Shown here piece by piece: positions 15,735 through 22,714 of a stretch of DNA of 61,963 nucleotides. The stretch's first letter is position 1. The number at the start of each line of letters is the position of its first letter. The notes under the pieces were generated by a model. That model was not told where the DNA came from, did not search any database, and saw nothing but the letters and a program-made list of their open reading frames with translations. Both the position numbers and the translations under genes were made by a program. This DNA is from a virus: positions 1 through 61,963 of IMG/VR virus record IMGVR_UViG_3300018080_000189. The stretch is one strand, 5' to 3'.

Positions 15735-16064
15735 TTACTCCTCCTCAAAATAATCAATAGGATCACTCACGCCCAATACAGTGCCCAATGCCACTACCTT
15801 AGGCGCATTGAACTTAGTGATCGGTTTATCCATCATCCAAGCGCACATATCCGAACCCTTAATATCAGCCTGCTTCAGTACGTCTTTGCGTTTCATTCCG
15901 ATACTGACCATCACCTTCATGTCACCTATCGTATAGTTCTTGGTTTTGTGGTTTGGCTTATCCCCGAATCTATTCATGCGCTTGATGTTGATCGCGGTCC
16001 GGCGGGATAGTCTTTCCACTGCTAGTTTCATTGAGGTGCTTAATAGCATTCTTGTAGAAGTCAT
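15735..16064 (-). CDS. Hypothetical basic protein (109 aa)
   Basis: The start at 16064 has the ribosome site AAGGAG with 7-base spacing, which is much better than those of the internal ATGs at 16031 and 15977. This forces a 95-base overlap with the upstream gene. Basic N-terminal half, then G-D-M-K-V-M-V-S and an acidic end. The helical core with M-K-R-K-D-V-L-K-Q-A could be a divergent HTH (start deep in the protein). Function unknown. Confidence 0.55.
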   Translation of the reverse strand: MTSTRMLLSTSMKLAVERLSRRTAINIKRMNRFGDKPNHKTKNYTIGDMKVMVSIGMKRKDVLKQADIKGSDMCAWMMDKPITKFNAPKVVALGTVLGVSDPIDYFEEE

Positions 16065-16362
16065 TTATAAACTCCTTAAATGATTTATATTTTGTTTTAA
16101 TTTTTTCTTTATAGCCAAGCTTGACAGGATCTATAAACTCAAAATCAATCAATCTCTTGCGGTCGTCTGTCTCAGGCCTTCCATGTAAGGCAAGGAATTC
16201 GTGTACTCCACATTGATACGCGTCTCTTATCCAAATACCTACGTCTGATTTATCTGCGTATAATTTGAGTTCAAAATCCTCTTTAGCCTCTTCTTCAGTT
16301 TTAAAGGGGCCATATCCGTTGCCACGATACTGATAAAAGAAGCCAATTTTAATTTTGCGCAT
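15970..16362 (-). CDS. Hypothetical protein (130 aa)
   Basis: Soluble, rich in aromatic and charged residues; residues 1-35 look like a small beta unit (G-F-F-Y-Q-Y-R-G-N-G-Y-G-P-F). Its last 31 codons overlap the next gene in another frame. No family recognised. Only a weak GGGAG lies upstream of the ATG. Confidence 0.55.
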   Translation of the reverse strand: MRKIKIGFFYQYRGNGYGPFKTEEEAKEDFELKLYADKSDVGIWIRDAYQCGVHEFLALHGRPETDDRKRLIDFEFIDPVKLGYKEKIKTKYKSFKEFINDFYKNAIKHLNETSSGKTIPPDRDQHQAHE

Positions 16363-16381
16363 TTATATTCTCCCAATACAA

Positions 16382-16410
16382 GGGGGTGTAGGCCAATTCC
16401 CACACCCCCC
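16382..16410 (-). terminator. GC-rich hairpin, possible weak terminator
   Basis: The arms GGGGGTGT and ACACCCCC pair over 8 bp with a loop of about 12 bases, between genes 16435-16608 and 15970-16362. The following TTGTATTGGG is a poor U-run, so it may only attenuate transcription or protect an mRNA end. Confidence 0.4.
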
Positions 16411-16434
16411 AACAAAATCATCACTTATTATGTC

Positions 16435-16608
16435 CTATGTATGTTTAACTAATTGATTCCAGAAATGCTTACGCATCTCAGCATCTTCTGGCAGCTCTCT
16501 GTCATGCTTCTGGGCTATCGGGTTCTGCATTATCGACCTTAGCCAATTAGCTTCCCGTGCATTCATAATAAGCGTGACCTCGGTAGTTTGTTTCATTGTT
16601 GATTTCAT
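16435..16608 (-). CDS. Small conserved-type phage protein (57 aa)
   Basis: ATG at 16608 with GAGG seven bases upstream; 57 codons. The phrase N-A-R-E-A-N-W-L-R-S-I-M-Q-N-P resembles a short helical protein common in phage genomes upstream of recombination genes, with an acidic E-L-P-E-D segment after it. Function unknown. Confidence 0.65.
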   Translation of the reverse strand: MKSTMKQTTEVTLIMNAREANWLRSIMQNPIAQKHDRELPEDAEMRKHFWNQLVKHT

Positions 16609-16618
16609 ATCAATACCT

Positions 16619-17431
16619 CTATCCGAGTTTGACCCTACCGCCTTCGTAAGTCCACGGCCCGGAATTCAAGAACTCATCCTCAAACACTTTCTTCACAATA
16701 AACGCACGATTAGGATCATCAGATTTCAGTCGCGCTAACGCTTCCGGTATGAGTTTAGCCTTTGGTATCCCATCGGGATAGTTCTGTAGCGTCTCGTCAT
16801 CCGACAATACCTCCAGTACAAACGCCTCAGCAGCGGCGTTCACGTCTGTGGTAGATTCGGTTTTGGTCTCGGTTTTTGCAGCGGTTTTGGGCTTTGATTT
16901 GGAGCTGGTTTTGGCCCGGGTTTTGGTAGTGGTTTTGGCTTTCGTGTCTGCGTCCCAGGGGTATTTGATGATTTTGGTGATTGTGAGTATGGTATTATCT
17001 CGCTTTTTACCTTCATTATTTATATTTAGCCCCTCCCGTTTGGGTGCGGCTACCCTATTGACGTGACATTCCATTCCTTCCAACACGGATATATCCTCAT
17101 CAATCTTACTCTCAGGAAATCCAGCATTGACAAGTGATGCTAATAATAGCATACCATTAGATGTAGTGACTAATTGAGTTGCTTTACCTATAGGCACTAA
17201 TTCTTTACCATCATCGCTAGGAATCCAGTCTAATGATTTGCCAACCGACCAATACTGCTGGATTGGGTCTGACCCGTCCATTACATCCAATGATAATTTG
17301 ATTGTCGGCACTGGTTGCTGACTACCGTTGTAATCAAACATCGCAAATCGTGCCTCGACTACTTTTACATCGACATCATCTAATAATCCACCGCCTTCTA
17401 CTGCTTGACTTGGTTTTAATGATACTCCCAT
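16619..17431 (-). CDS. Putative single-stranded DNA-binding / replication protein
   Basis: Residues 1-152 are a beta-rich domain whose start (V-S-L-K-P-S-Q-A-V-E-G-G-G-L-L) resembles phage SSB-like proteins found with Sak4-type recombinases. Residues 155-195 are a low-complexity Lys/Thr/Ala linker with repeats of K-T-x-x-K-T. Residues 200-270 are a small helical C-terminal domain. AGGAGGG precedes the start. The position beside the helicase and the recombination genes fits binding of ssDNA; function is inferred from family feel and context. Confidence 0.6.
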   Translation of the reverse strand: MGVSLKPSQAVEGGGLLDDVDVKVVEARFAMFDYNGSQQPVPTIKLSLDVMDGSDPIQQYWSVGKSLDWIPSDDGKELVPIGKATQLVTTSNGMLLLASLVNAGFPESKIDEDISVLEGMECHVNRVAAPKREGLNINNEGKKRDNTILTITKIIKYPWDADTKAKTTTKTRAKTSSKSKPKTAAKTETKTESTTDVNAAAEAFVLEVLSDDETLQNYPDGIPKAKLIPEALARLKSDDPNRAFIVKKVFEDEFLNSGPWTYEGGRVKLG

Positions 17432-17513
17432 TTTACCCTCCTGTTGATTATGGGTTGTTGTTATTAGGCGCCTTTGATTGGCGCCGCTCTGTGTAACTTA
17501 CGCTGTTATGTAG

Positions 17514-17627
17514 TTAATAGCTTGGCCATGGTCCTGACTCTGACCCTGACCATGACGCTGACCATGACTTTGCCCCTGACTTCGATCCTGATCCTGCCCT
17601 TAATTTTCTTTTTCTATACTTCAACAT
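17514..17627 (-). CDS. Basic Ser-Gly-Trp repeat peptide (37 aa)
   Basis: ATG at 17627, preceded by GGAGGGAGG. After K-Y-R-K-R-K the peptide is a string of short repeats (S-G-S-K-S-G-A-K-S-W-S-A-S-W-S-G). The underlying DNA is a tandem of degenerate CTGACC/CATGAC units (17530-17600). No family recognised. It could be a small nucleic-acid-binding peptide, or the repeat could be regulatory, with the frame open by chance. Confidence 0.4.
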   Translation of the reverse strand: MLKYRKRKLRAGSGSKSGAKSWSASWSGSESGPWPSY

Positions 17628-17632
17628 ACTGA

Positions 17633-19192
17633 TTAGTACCTCCCTCCTTTAAGTCTCTCTGACGGTTCCGGTATCGTCCTTACGGTCTTCACCGCGTCTA
17701 ACCACCATTTCGGTGCGAACTTCTCGTACTTCCTCACGAACCACACAAAATGATCATCAATAATCATGTTCTCGCATTGGTCATCCTGATACCTCATCCC
17801 CCTGCCACAAGTCTGAACTAAATTCTGCATCGCCATACAACAATGATAATCTGGATCTCTTTCTTTACGCGCCTTGTCCACCGCTCGTCGCGCATCCGGG
17901 AACGGTATCTTACCTATGATCTGATACTCGCATTGATCATAGGGAAAATCCCACCCCGTCACCACTGATGGCGAGCACAATATCGCTGGTTTGAGAGCAT
18001 TGCGGAACTTCTGTAGCGACGCCAGCATCCCCCTAGAAGCGTGGGTATAGAAATATTCCGAGTATTCACTCACATTAGTAATCCGGTCGCGTCGGGCATA
18101 ACTCACTGTGTGTATGATACCTTTTCGGTCAAGCCTCTTGGAGATTATCTGGTCGATTCGATTACACCAGAGTTCATAACCGAGATTGTCTATGCGAAAA
18201 TCCACTCGTGTAGTAGGGATGTAGTATACCTGTCTCCGCTCTGTTGGAAAATATGACGGGTATTCCTTAGTGAGTGAATTGTCTTTAGGCACTCCTAGCA
18301 TGTTTAGCGTGCTCTCGCCCATGGTAGCGGATGTCAACAAAATCCTATCAATACCCCTGAATAACATCGGTTCAGCGAACTCCGGTGGCCACAACGGATC
18401 GAACGTGATGTAATCATGAAAATACTCCACTACCCATTGAGCAGGGTTTTGCTCAGTCAGGCGCTTTAGTTTCATTTTGAGCTTATGCAAGCTTTTAAAA
18501 CTCTCGCTGGTCAGATTCCTCACAGCCCCCGCGTGTTTCTGTAGTCGCTCTTTGATAGCCACATCGATAGTGTGGTATGCGTAGTTGGCCCATTCCCAGT
18601 GGTTAGCTGACTTCTCAGGCCATTTGATCCCTGTTTTCGTCAGCGACTTCCTAGTCAAATACACTGACAGACTATCGGTCAGGTGATTGACTGCGTTGTG
18701 AGCCTCGTCACATACCAATAGGTCAAAATCCCCCAGTATACCGGGTTTGTGTGAATGCCAGAATGAGTAATTCGCTACCACTATATCGGACACTTTGGCG
18801 CGGCGTATCGCGTCGTGGTAAGGACATCCAGGTTCGCGCTTATAATTGCAAAATGATCCGAAATTGCACGGAGCCCACTCACAAGACGTGTGTGTTTTGG
18901 GACATTCATAGGCGGATTTTCCTTTTACCGTTACCAGCCCTGGCTCGTCGCTGAAGTCGGTCATTAACTGATCCTGGAGACCTTTGAGTGATGTGAGGAT
19001 TAAGGTACGCCCACTGCCCAGCATTGCAGATGTCACGTAGCAGAGAGACTTGCCAGACCCGGTAGGTTGGATTTGGGTTAGAAATCGCTGCTTGTGGTCT
19101 ACCATATCCATTATGGCGTGGACCTGCCCACTACGCCATTTGCGAAATTTTGATGGTAGTCCGAGATCGACTGGTGATGGTAAATAAATCAC
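17633..19192 (-). CDS. DinG/XPD-type SF2 helicase
   Basis: Walker A P-T-G-S-G-K-S at 43-49, D-E-A-H at 162-165, and motif VI with Q-T-C-G-R-G-M-R near the C-terminus. Between motifs I and II lie Cys 97, 104, 109, 115 and 123, enough for the iron-sulfur cluster typical of XPD/DinG helicases. At 519 residues it is compact. It would unwind DNA or RNA-DNA hybrids 5'-3' in replication or repair, beside the SSB-like protein and nucleases. It starts four bases after the upstream small gene. Confidence 0.85.
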   Translation of the reverse strand: MIYLPSPVDLGLPSKFRKWRSGQVHAIMDMVDHKQRFLTQIQPTGSGKSLCYVTSAMLGSGRTLILTSLKGLQDQLMTDFSDEPGLVTVKGKSAYECPKTHTSCEWAPCNFGSFCNYKREPGCPYHDAIRRAKVSDIVVANYSFWHSHKPGILGDFDLLVCDEAHNAVNHLTDSLSVYLTRKSLTKTGIKWPEKSANHWEWANYAYHTIDVAIKERLQKHAGAVRNLTSESFKSLHKLKMKLKRLTEQNPAQWVVEYFHDYITFDPLWPPEFAEPMLFRGIDRILLTSATMGESTLNMLGVPKDNSLTKEYPSYFPTERRQVYYIPTTRVDFRIDNLGYELWCNRIDQIISKRLDRKGIIHTVSYARRDRITNVSEYSEYFYTHASRGMLASLQKFRNALKPAILCSPSVVTGWDFPYDQCEYQIIGKIPFPDARRAVDKARKERDPDYHCCMAMQNLVQTCGRGMRYQDDQCENMIIDDHFVWFVRKYEKFAPKWWLDAVKTVRTIPEPSERLKGGRY

Positions 19193-19195
19193 TGA

Positions 19196-19438
19196 TCAGA
19201 CCCCCCAACTCGGTGTCGAATGTGGCACCTCTACGATACTACTGCAAGTGGTGCTACTGTTTGGGTTGTAGTTTTTATATCGGTTTTCGACAAAATCTTT
19301 CTTACAAATTAAACAGTTAGGTATTGCCCTATCTCTTATGTATTTACAACCATCTTTCATATCGTTGTCTGGTGGGCACCTATCACATCTATCCAAAAAA
19401 TCAGGTTTCATATAGTCCACTAGTTCTTGTAATGTCAT
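19196..19438 (-). CDS. Cys-rich mini-protein, paralogue group A (80 aa)
   Basis: Pattern: M-T-x-Q-E-L, C-D-R-C-P-P, C, then C-L-I-C-K-K-D-F. This aligns with the proteins at 20201 and 20424 (C-x-E-C-W-x-x-F), so three copies exist within 1.5 kb. Likely one zinc site. The leader ATCAGAGGAGGATATACGAT plus AATG is identical to that of the lipoprotein gene upstream. Function unknown. Confidence 0.65.
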   Translation of the reverse strand: MTLQELVDYMKPDFLDRCDRCPPDNDMKDGCKYIRDRAIPNCLICKKDFVENRYKNYNPNSSTTCSSIVEVPHSTPSWGV

Positions 19439-19474
19439 TATCGTATATCCTCCTCTGATCTAGGTTTTGGTGTT

Positions 19475-19642
19475 TTACTCTCTAAAACAGACCTGTAGTA
19501 TACCATGAATAACTATCGCAGATCCCACATAAACTAGCCCTTTTTCTATTGGATTGGTTGCGTTAGTCCATGCCGCCGTTCCAGAACAGCCTATCAATAA
19601 TACTGGCAATACTACTAGTATTAACATTTTCAATCTTTCCAT
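19475..19642 (-). CDS. Small predicted lipoprotein (55 aa)
   Basis: ATG 19642 overlaps the previous TAA by one base and has AGAGGAGG upstream. Residues 6-18 are hydrophobic and run into the lipobox L-L-I-G-C at residue 19, followed by S-G-T. A second hydrophobic stretch lies at about 36-52. It is probably exported, lipid-modified and membrane-bound; such phage lipoproteins serve as spanins or superinfection blockers, and which applies here is unknown. Confidence 0.6.
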   Translation of the reverse strand: MERLKMLILVVLPVLLIGCSGTAAWTNATNPIEKGLVYVGSAIVIHGILQVCFRE

Positions 19643-20208
19643 TATCGTATATCCTCCTCTGATATATCTGCGTTTAACATCTCCTCAATCCCCTCACTCT
19701 CACTCTCACTGATCGCCTTTGTACTCCCTAGACTCGCTTTCGGCGCGCACTTTAATAACCCCGCATATCTCTCTCTTATCGTTCTACTGAATTTATCTTT
19801 CCAATACCCCTCTACCATCTCATCCACATACCCCAGGGTACGCAGAACGCACTTAATCGCTTCGTTTCTCGCTCCGCTCTGGGTGAAGTACGATACCCGC
19901 TCGCCCAGGTTCTTTACAACCCTCTCAAATCCCTGCTGGATCTTCTCTTCCTCTAACATATCCACCATTGATTGGATCTGGTGAAGTATTGACCCCTCTG
20001 GGATCTCAAATGTTTCAAGCCAGATGAAATGCCGGAACAGCGCGTCTCTGGCGATCTCGCCTTTTGAGACATAGGGGAATTTAGGAGATTTCACTATGAT
20101 GTTCATTTGTCGTATCCAGTTTGGGTCCATGCGGACCTGGAATTTTGCGCTATCGCCCTCTTCACCGGTTGCGGGGTGAAGTCGAGGTTCGTTTGTGTAT
20201 TTACCCAT
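19642..20208 (-). CDS. Putative ribbon-helix-helix-like protein (188 aa)
   Basis: Residues 20-62 have a strand (K-F-Q-V-R-M-D) followed by two helices with S-K-G-E-I-A-R-D-A, consistent with an RHH/Arc-type DNA-binding start. The remainder is helical, ending in a Ser/Glu-rich acidic tail. It may be a regulator or a DNA-associated structural protein. Weak assignment; no catalytic motif. Confidence 0.5.
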   Translation of the reverse strand: MGKYTNEPRLHPATGEEGDSAKFQVRMDPNWIRQMNIIVKSPKFPYVSKGEIARDALFRHFIWLETFEIPEGSILHQIQSMVDMLEEEKIQQGFERVVKNLGERVSYFTQSGARNEAIKCVLRTLGYVDEMVEGYWKDKFSRTIRERYAGLLKCAPKASLGSTKAISESESEGIEEMLNADISEEDIR

Positions 20209-20419
20209 TCGACACCCCCTCCGTCCTATGCTGCTTATAGCCCCCTCTCATAAACTTTTTCCAACATTCCAAGCATCCACTGATGCCTTTCTCGCACTCA
20301 TTAGCATTCATGCCTGGTAAACATTCTCCAAGCGTAACCATAGGGTCATCAGGCCAATCGTCATTATAACTAAAATCCAAAGAATCGGCTATGTATTCTA
20401 ATAGTTTTTCAGCAGTCAT
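20201..20419 (-). CDS. Cys-rich mini-protein, paralogue group A (72 aa)
   Basis: Start chosen at 20419, seven bases after GGAGGAG; a longer frame has no ribosome site. It carries E-C-L-P-G ... C ... C-L-E-C-W-K-K-F-M-R-G-G-Y-K, closely matching the next upstream gene. One likely zinc site. Function unknown. Confidence 0.65.
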   Translation of the reverse strand: MTAEKLLEYIADSLDFSYNDDWPDDPMVTLGECLPGMNANECEKGISGCLECWKKFMRGGYKQHRTEGVSNG

Positions 20420-20423
20420 GATA

Positions 20424-20609
20424 TTACTCCTCCTTTGGTTTATTATATGGTACTTTCTTGTATCCACCTCTCCAGAATCTAGTCCAGCACTCCACACATT
20501 TAATCTGTTTTTCACAAAACCCATTGGGCAATCGTGATCCTGGCGGGCACTCATCTAGAGACACCACTCTTAGCCTAGCTGCTATTTTTATCGCTTCTTG
20601 CGCAGTCAT
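20424..20609 (-). CDS. Cys-rich mini-protein, paralogue group A (61 aa)
   Basis: E-C-P-P-G-S-R ... F-C ... C-V-E-C-W-T-R-F-W-R-G-G-Y-K-K places it in the same family as 19196 and 20201. GAGGAGG lies upstream. Very basic C-terminus. Tandem expansion suggests a host- or phage-interaction role rather than housekeeping. Confidence 0.65.
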   Translation of the reverse strand: MTAQEAIKIAARLRVVSLDECPPGSRLPNGFCEKQIKCVECWTRFWRGGYKKVPYNKPKEE

Positions 20610-20613
20610 AGTC

Positions 20614-21195
20614 CTATTTCCTCCTCAGTCTGGTAATCAGCTTACAATACCTCCCAAACTCGTCCTTGGTAATGTCCATTACCGGAATATCCAAATACGT
20701 GTAGTTCTTGAGTTCTTGGTGTAGTGCGTGGTGGAGTACCTTTTTGTGCATGTCGTCGAATAAAATAAAAGTCTTCTCATTACAATACTTTTCGAGAAGT
20801 TCCCCATAGTAGTATACTCGGCGTCGGGTCGTTCCCAGATCCATAAACACTATGTCTACAGGGCCCTTGCACCTACTATCCAATAAATTCCAAGGAACAA
20901 ACCCGCCAGTGTCGAAACACAGCTTGTTATCGCAGTATTTTTTGGTTTTTACCAGCCAGCCGGCATTATCATCCACCGACAATATCTCCAGGCTCAACTT
21001 TCCAAAATATGACCTCAATACATACGAACTAAATCCGGTACCTAGATCTAGGACACTATCGCCAGGTGTGCATAACCTCAATAACAACTCCAAGGTCTTG
21101 AGCGATGGGGCCATCTCTGAGACGTTCTTCAGGTACTCTCTATAGGGCTCCTGCATACGAACCCTGAAATCTTGTATTACTTCGTTATTGGTCAT
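20614..21195 (-). CDS. Class I SAM-dependent methyltransferase-like protein
   Basis: Motif I V-L-D-L-G-T-G at residues 48-54, a D-D acidic pair at the end of strand 2 (about 76-77), and V-D-I-V-F-M-D-L-G at strand 4. Length 193 fits a minimal Rossmann methyltransferase. The target is not visible; a sugar or small-molecule O-methyltransferase is plausible given the glycosyltransferase cluster just upstream, and a host protein is also possible. It overlaps its upstream gene by 4 bases. Confidence 0.7.
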   Translation of the reverse strand: MTNNEVIQDFRVRMQEPYREYLKNVSEMAPSLKTLELLLRLCTPGDSVLDLGTGFSSYVLRSYFGKLSLEILSVDDNAGWLVKTKKYCDNKLCFDTGGFVPWNLLDSRCKGPVDIVFMDLGTTRRRVYYYGELLEKYCNEKTFILFDDMHKKVLHHALHQELKNYTYLDIPVMDITKDEFGRYCKLITRLRRK

Positions 21196-21443
21196 GATCT
21201 ACTCCAATCATCCGGTAAATTATTAAGTGCGGTTAAATACTCTTCTAAAGTACATTTATATGTACTCTCTAAACGCTTTTTACATTCCTCTTTTGCCTTC
21301 TCTTCAGTCAATCCATCTCTCATTTGAAATACCACCCAATCGCAATTGTGCATTGGCGATCCATAATAATTAGGGCACGCCGTCACCCCTGGCTTAACTA
21401 GTATTCTTTTGACTCCACATATATAACAGTTATCATCGTCCAT
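21192..21443 (-). CDS. Small zinc-binding protein (83 aa)
   Basis: C-Y-I-C-G at residue 6, then C and C (23 and 34) within 30 residues, followed by an acidic helix. Likely a single zinc knuckle. It overlaps neighbours at both ends. Function unknown. Confidence 0.6.
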   Translation of the reverse strand: MDDDNCYICGVKRILVKPGVTACPNYYGSPMHNCDWVVFQMRDGLTEEKAKEECKKRLESTYKCTLEEYLTALNNLPDDWSRS

Positions 21444-21630
21444 TATCCATCTCCCTCATGCGATTCCAGCACCAGATAGCGTCTTTGCGTAAGATATTGG
21501 GGTGTCCCTTACGGCCACACTTAGGACATTCTACCCATATCGAACCGAGGTAATCCTCTGATATTATCTCCGCCTTTTCTACTACCGGGTTTGCGCCGCA
21601 TAAACATTTAGTTATTGGTAATTCTGTCAT
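21433..21630 (-). CDS. Lar-like zinc-ribbon protein (65 aa)
   Basis: C-L-C-G near the N-terminus, C-P-K-C-G about 26 residues later, then A-I-W-C-W-N-R-M, the pattern of Lar-type restriction-alleviation zinc ribbons common in phages and prophages. I start at the ATG at 21630 with GAGG upstream rather than 21648. Lar dampens type I restriction in E. coli; function here is by family resemblance only. Confidence 0.65.
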   Translation of the reverse strand: MTELPITKCLCGANPVVEKAEIISEDYLGSIWVECPKCGRKGHPNILRKDAIWCWNRMREMDNGR

Positions 21631-21838
21631 TACTATTTTGTTCCTCATATCTATTATACGCTTCCTCTAAGCACTCACCACACACCGGCATGGCGTATGG
21701 ATTTGGTGAAACTGTACCGCCTTCTTTGTCTGGATCGAATATTCTACCACAATCACATTTTAATTTACCGCCCGGCTGAGACATTTTATCATACTCCAGT
21801 TCAGCTAAACGCTCCATTCTTTTTATTATATCTAACAT
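21608..21838 (-). CDS. Small zinc-binding protein (76 aa)
   Basis: C-D-C-G at residue 28 and C-G-E-C near residue 53 give a four-Cys zinc ribbon between two helices. It overlaps the downstream gene by 23 bases. Function unknown. Confidence 0.6.
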   Translation of the reverse strand: MLDIIKRMERLAELEYDKMSQPGGKLKCDCGRIFDPDKEGGTVSPNPYAMPVCGECLEEAYNRYEEQNSNDRITNN

Positions 21839-21839
21839 T

Positions 21840-22139
21840 TTATTTCACCACCCACAATGTAATTAATGTCGCTAATATACTAACCATCCCTCCTAGTGCG
21901 AGATATATCCGAATGCTTAATCCACCGTGTTCCTCTGTCATCTTCTGCCCTAACCTCGCTGTCTCTGTCTCTATACTCCCTTGGATACCAGTAGTCTGAG
22001 CGTGTATCGCCTCTACAAGCCTGTTGGTAGATTCTTCTAATCGGGTCAAAAACCATTTCTGCTGCTCCAGTAGTTTAGTGTTCATTTCCACTTGGGATTT
22101 GTAATTCTCCATTAGCATCTTTAATTGCTCGTCACCCAT
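21840..22139 (-). CDS. Coiled coil with C-terminal membrane helix (99 aa)
   Basis: Residues 5-70 are a charged coiled coil, and residues 77-97 (I-Y-L-A-L-G-G-M-V-S-I-L-A) a single C-terminal transmembrane helix. The topology resembles XhlA/hemolysin-type holin partners. It could assist lysis or be a membrane anchor. It overlaps the sigma gene upstream by 19 bases. Confidence 0.55.
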   Translation of the reverse strand: MGDEQLKMLMENYKSQVEMNTKLLEQQKWFLTRLEESTNRLVEAIHAQTTGIQGSIETETARLGQKMTEEHGGLSIRIYLALGGMVSILATLITLWVVK

Positions 22140-22714
22140 TTGTGTGCTTCCTTTTTTAGTTTCTGTTTCATCTGCCAGAGTCTTCTTGATACCGATTCCC
22201 GCGTTATATGTAGATTATCGCTAATCCACTCTAACGACTTAGGGGCGCAATCTATACCATAGTAGTGTATTAACACCTTGCGTGTAATGTCAGTGGGAAC
22301 CTTATCCAATAACTGCTCTGCTAGTATCTTGTCTTCTACCGATCCCGTGCTTGGTATATTGACAGCTGTGTCTAAGTCGTAATGATACTTCTTGTAGTCT
22401 CGTATACGGGCTCTGTGTATTTGATTGAGGCACGCATTACTTACTACTCTGGTATAGTACCTAACTGGAAATTCTCTATCTATTAATCCACTTCTCTTTA
22501 TCGCCAGTACTAATTTTATACATGCCATCTGCACCATATCATCGTAGTTAGTATGCGTCCTGTCGTCGCCCTTTGAACGAATCTGGACATTAAACGTACT
22601 GCAAACACTGTGCACAATCGGCATAAGCGAGTGTAGTAGGGCCTCTTGTTGGGCAGTTAGCGATAAATCCTGTATTGTACTAAAGTATTGAGTTTGTCTC
22701 ACGGTTGCACCCAT
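22121..22714 (-). CDS. Sigma-70 family factor (197 aa)
   Basis: Region 2: Y-D-D-M-V-Q-M-A-C-I-K-L (about 55-66) followed by R-Y-Y-T-R-V-V-S-N-A-C-L-N-Q-I. Region 4: D-I-T-R-K-V-L-I-H-Y-Y-G then S-L-E-W-I-S-D-N-L-H-I-T-R-E-S-V-S-R-R (about 142-180), a clear HTH. Resembles ECF or phage late sigma factors. Placed just downstream of the glycosyltransferase, it may control the late block that begins at 57 kb. Third sigma-like gene. Confidence 0.75.
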   Translation of the reverse strand: MGATVRQTQYFSTIQDLSLTAQQEALLHSLMPIVHSVCSTFNVQIRSKGDDRTHTNYDDMVQMACIKLVLAIKRSGLIDREFPVRYYTRVVSNACLNQIHRARIRDYKKYHYDLDTAVNIPSTGSVEDKILAEQLLDKVPTDITRKVLIHYYGIDCAPKSLEWISDNLHITRESVSRRLWQMKQKLKKEAHKWVTSN

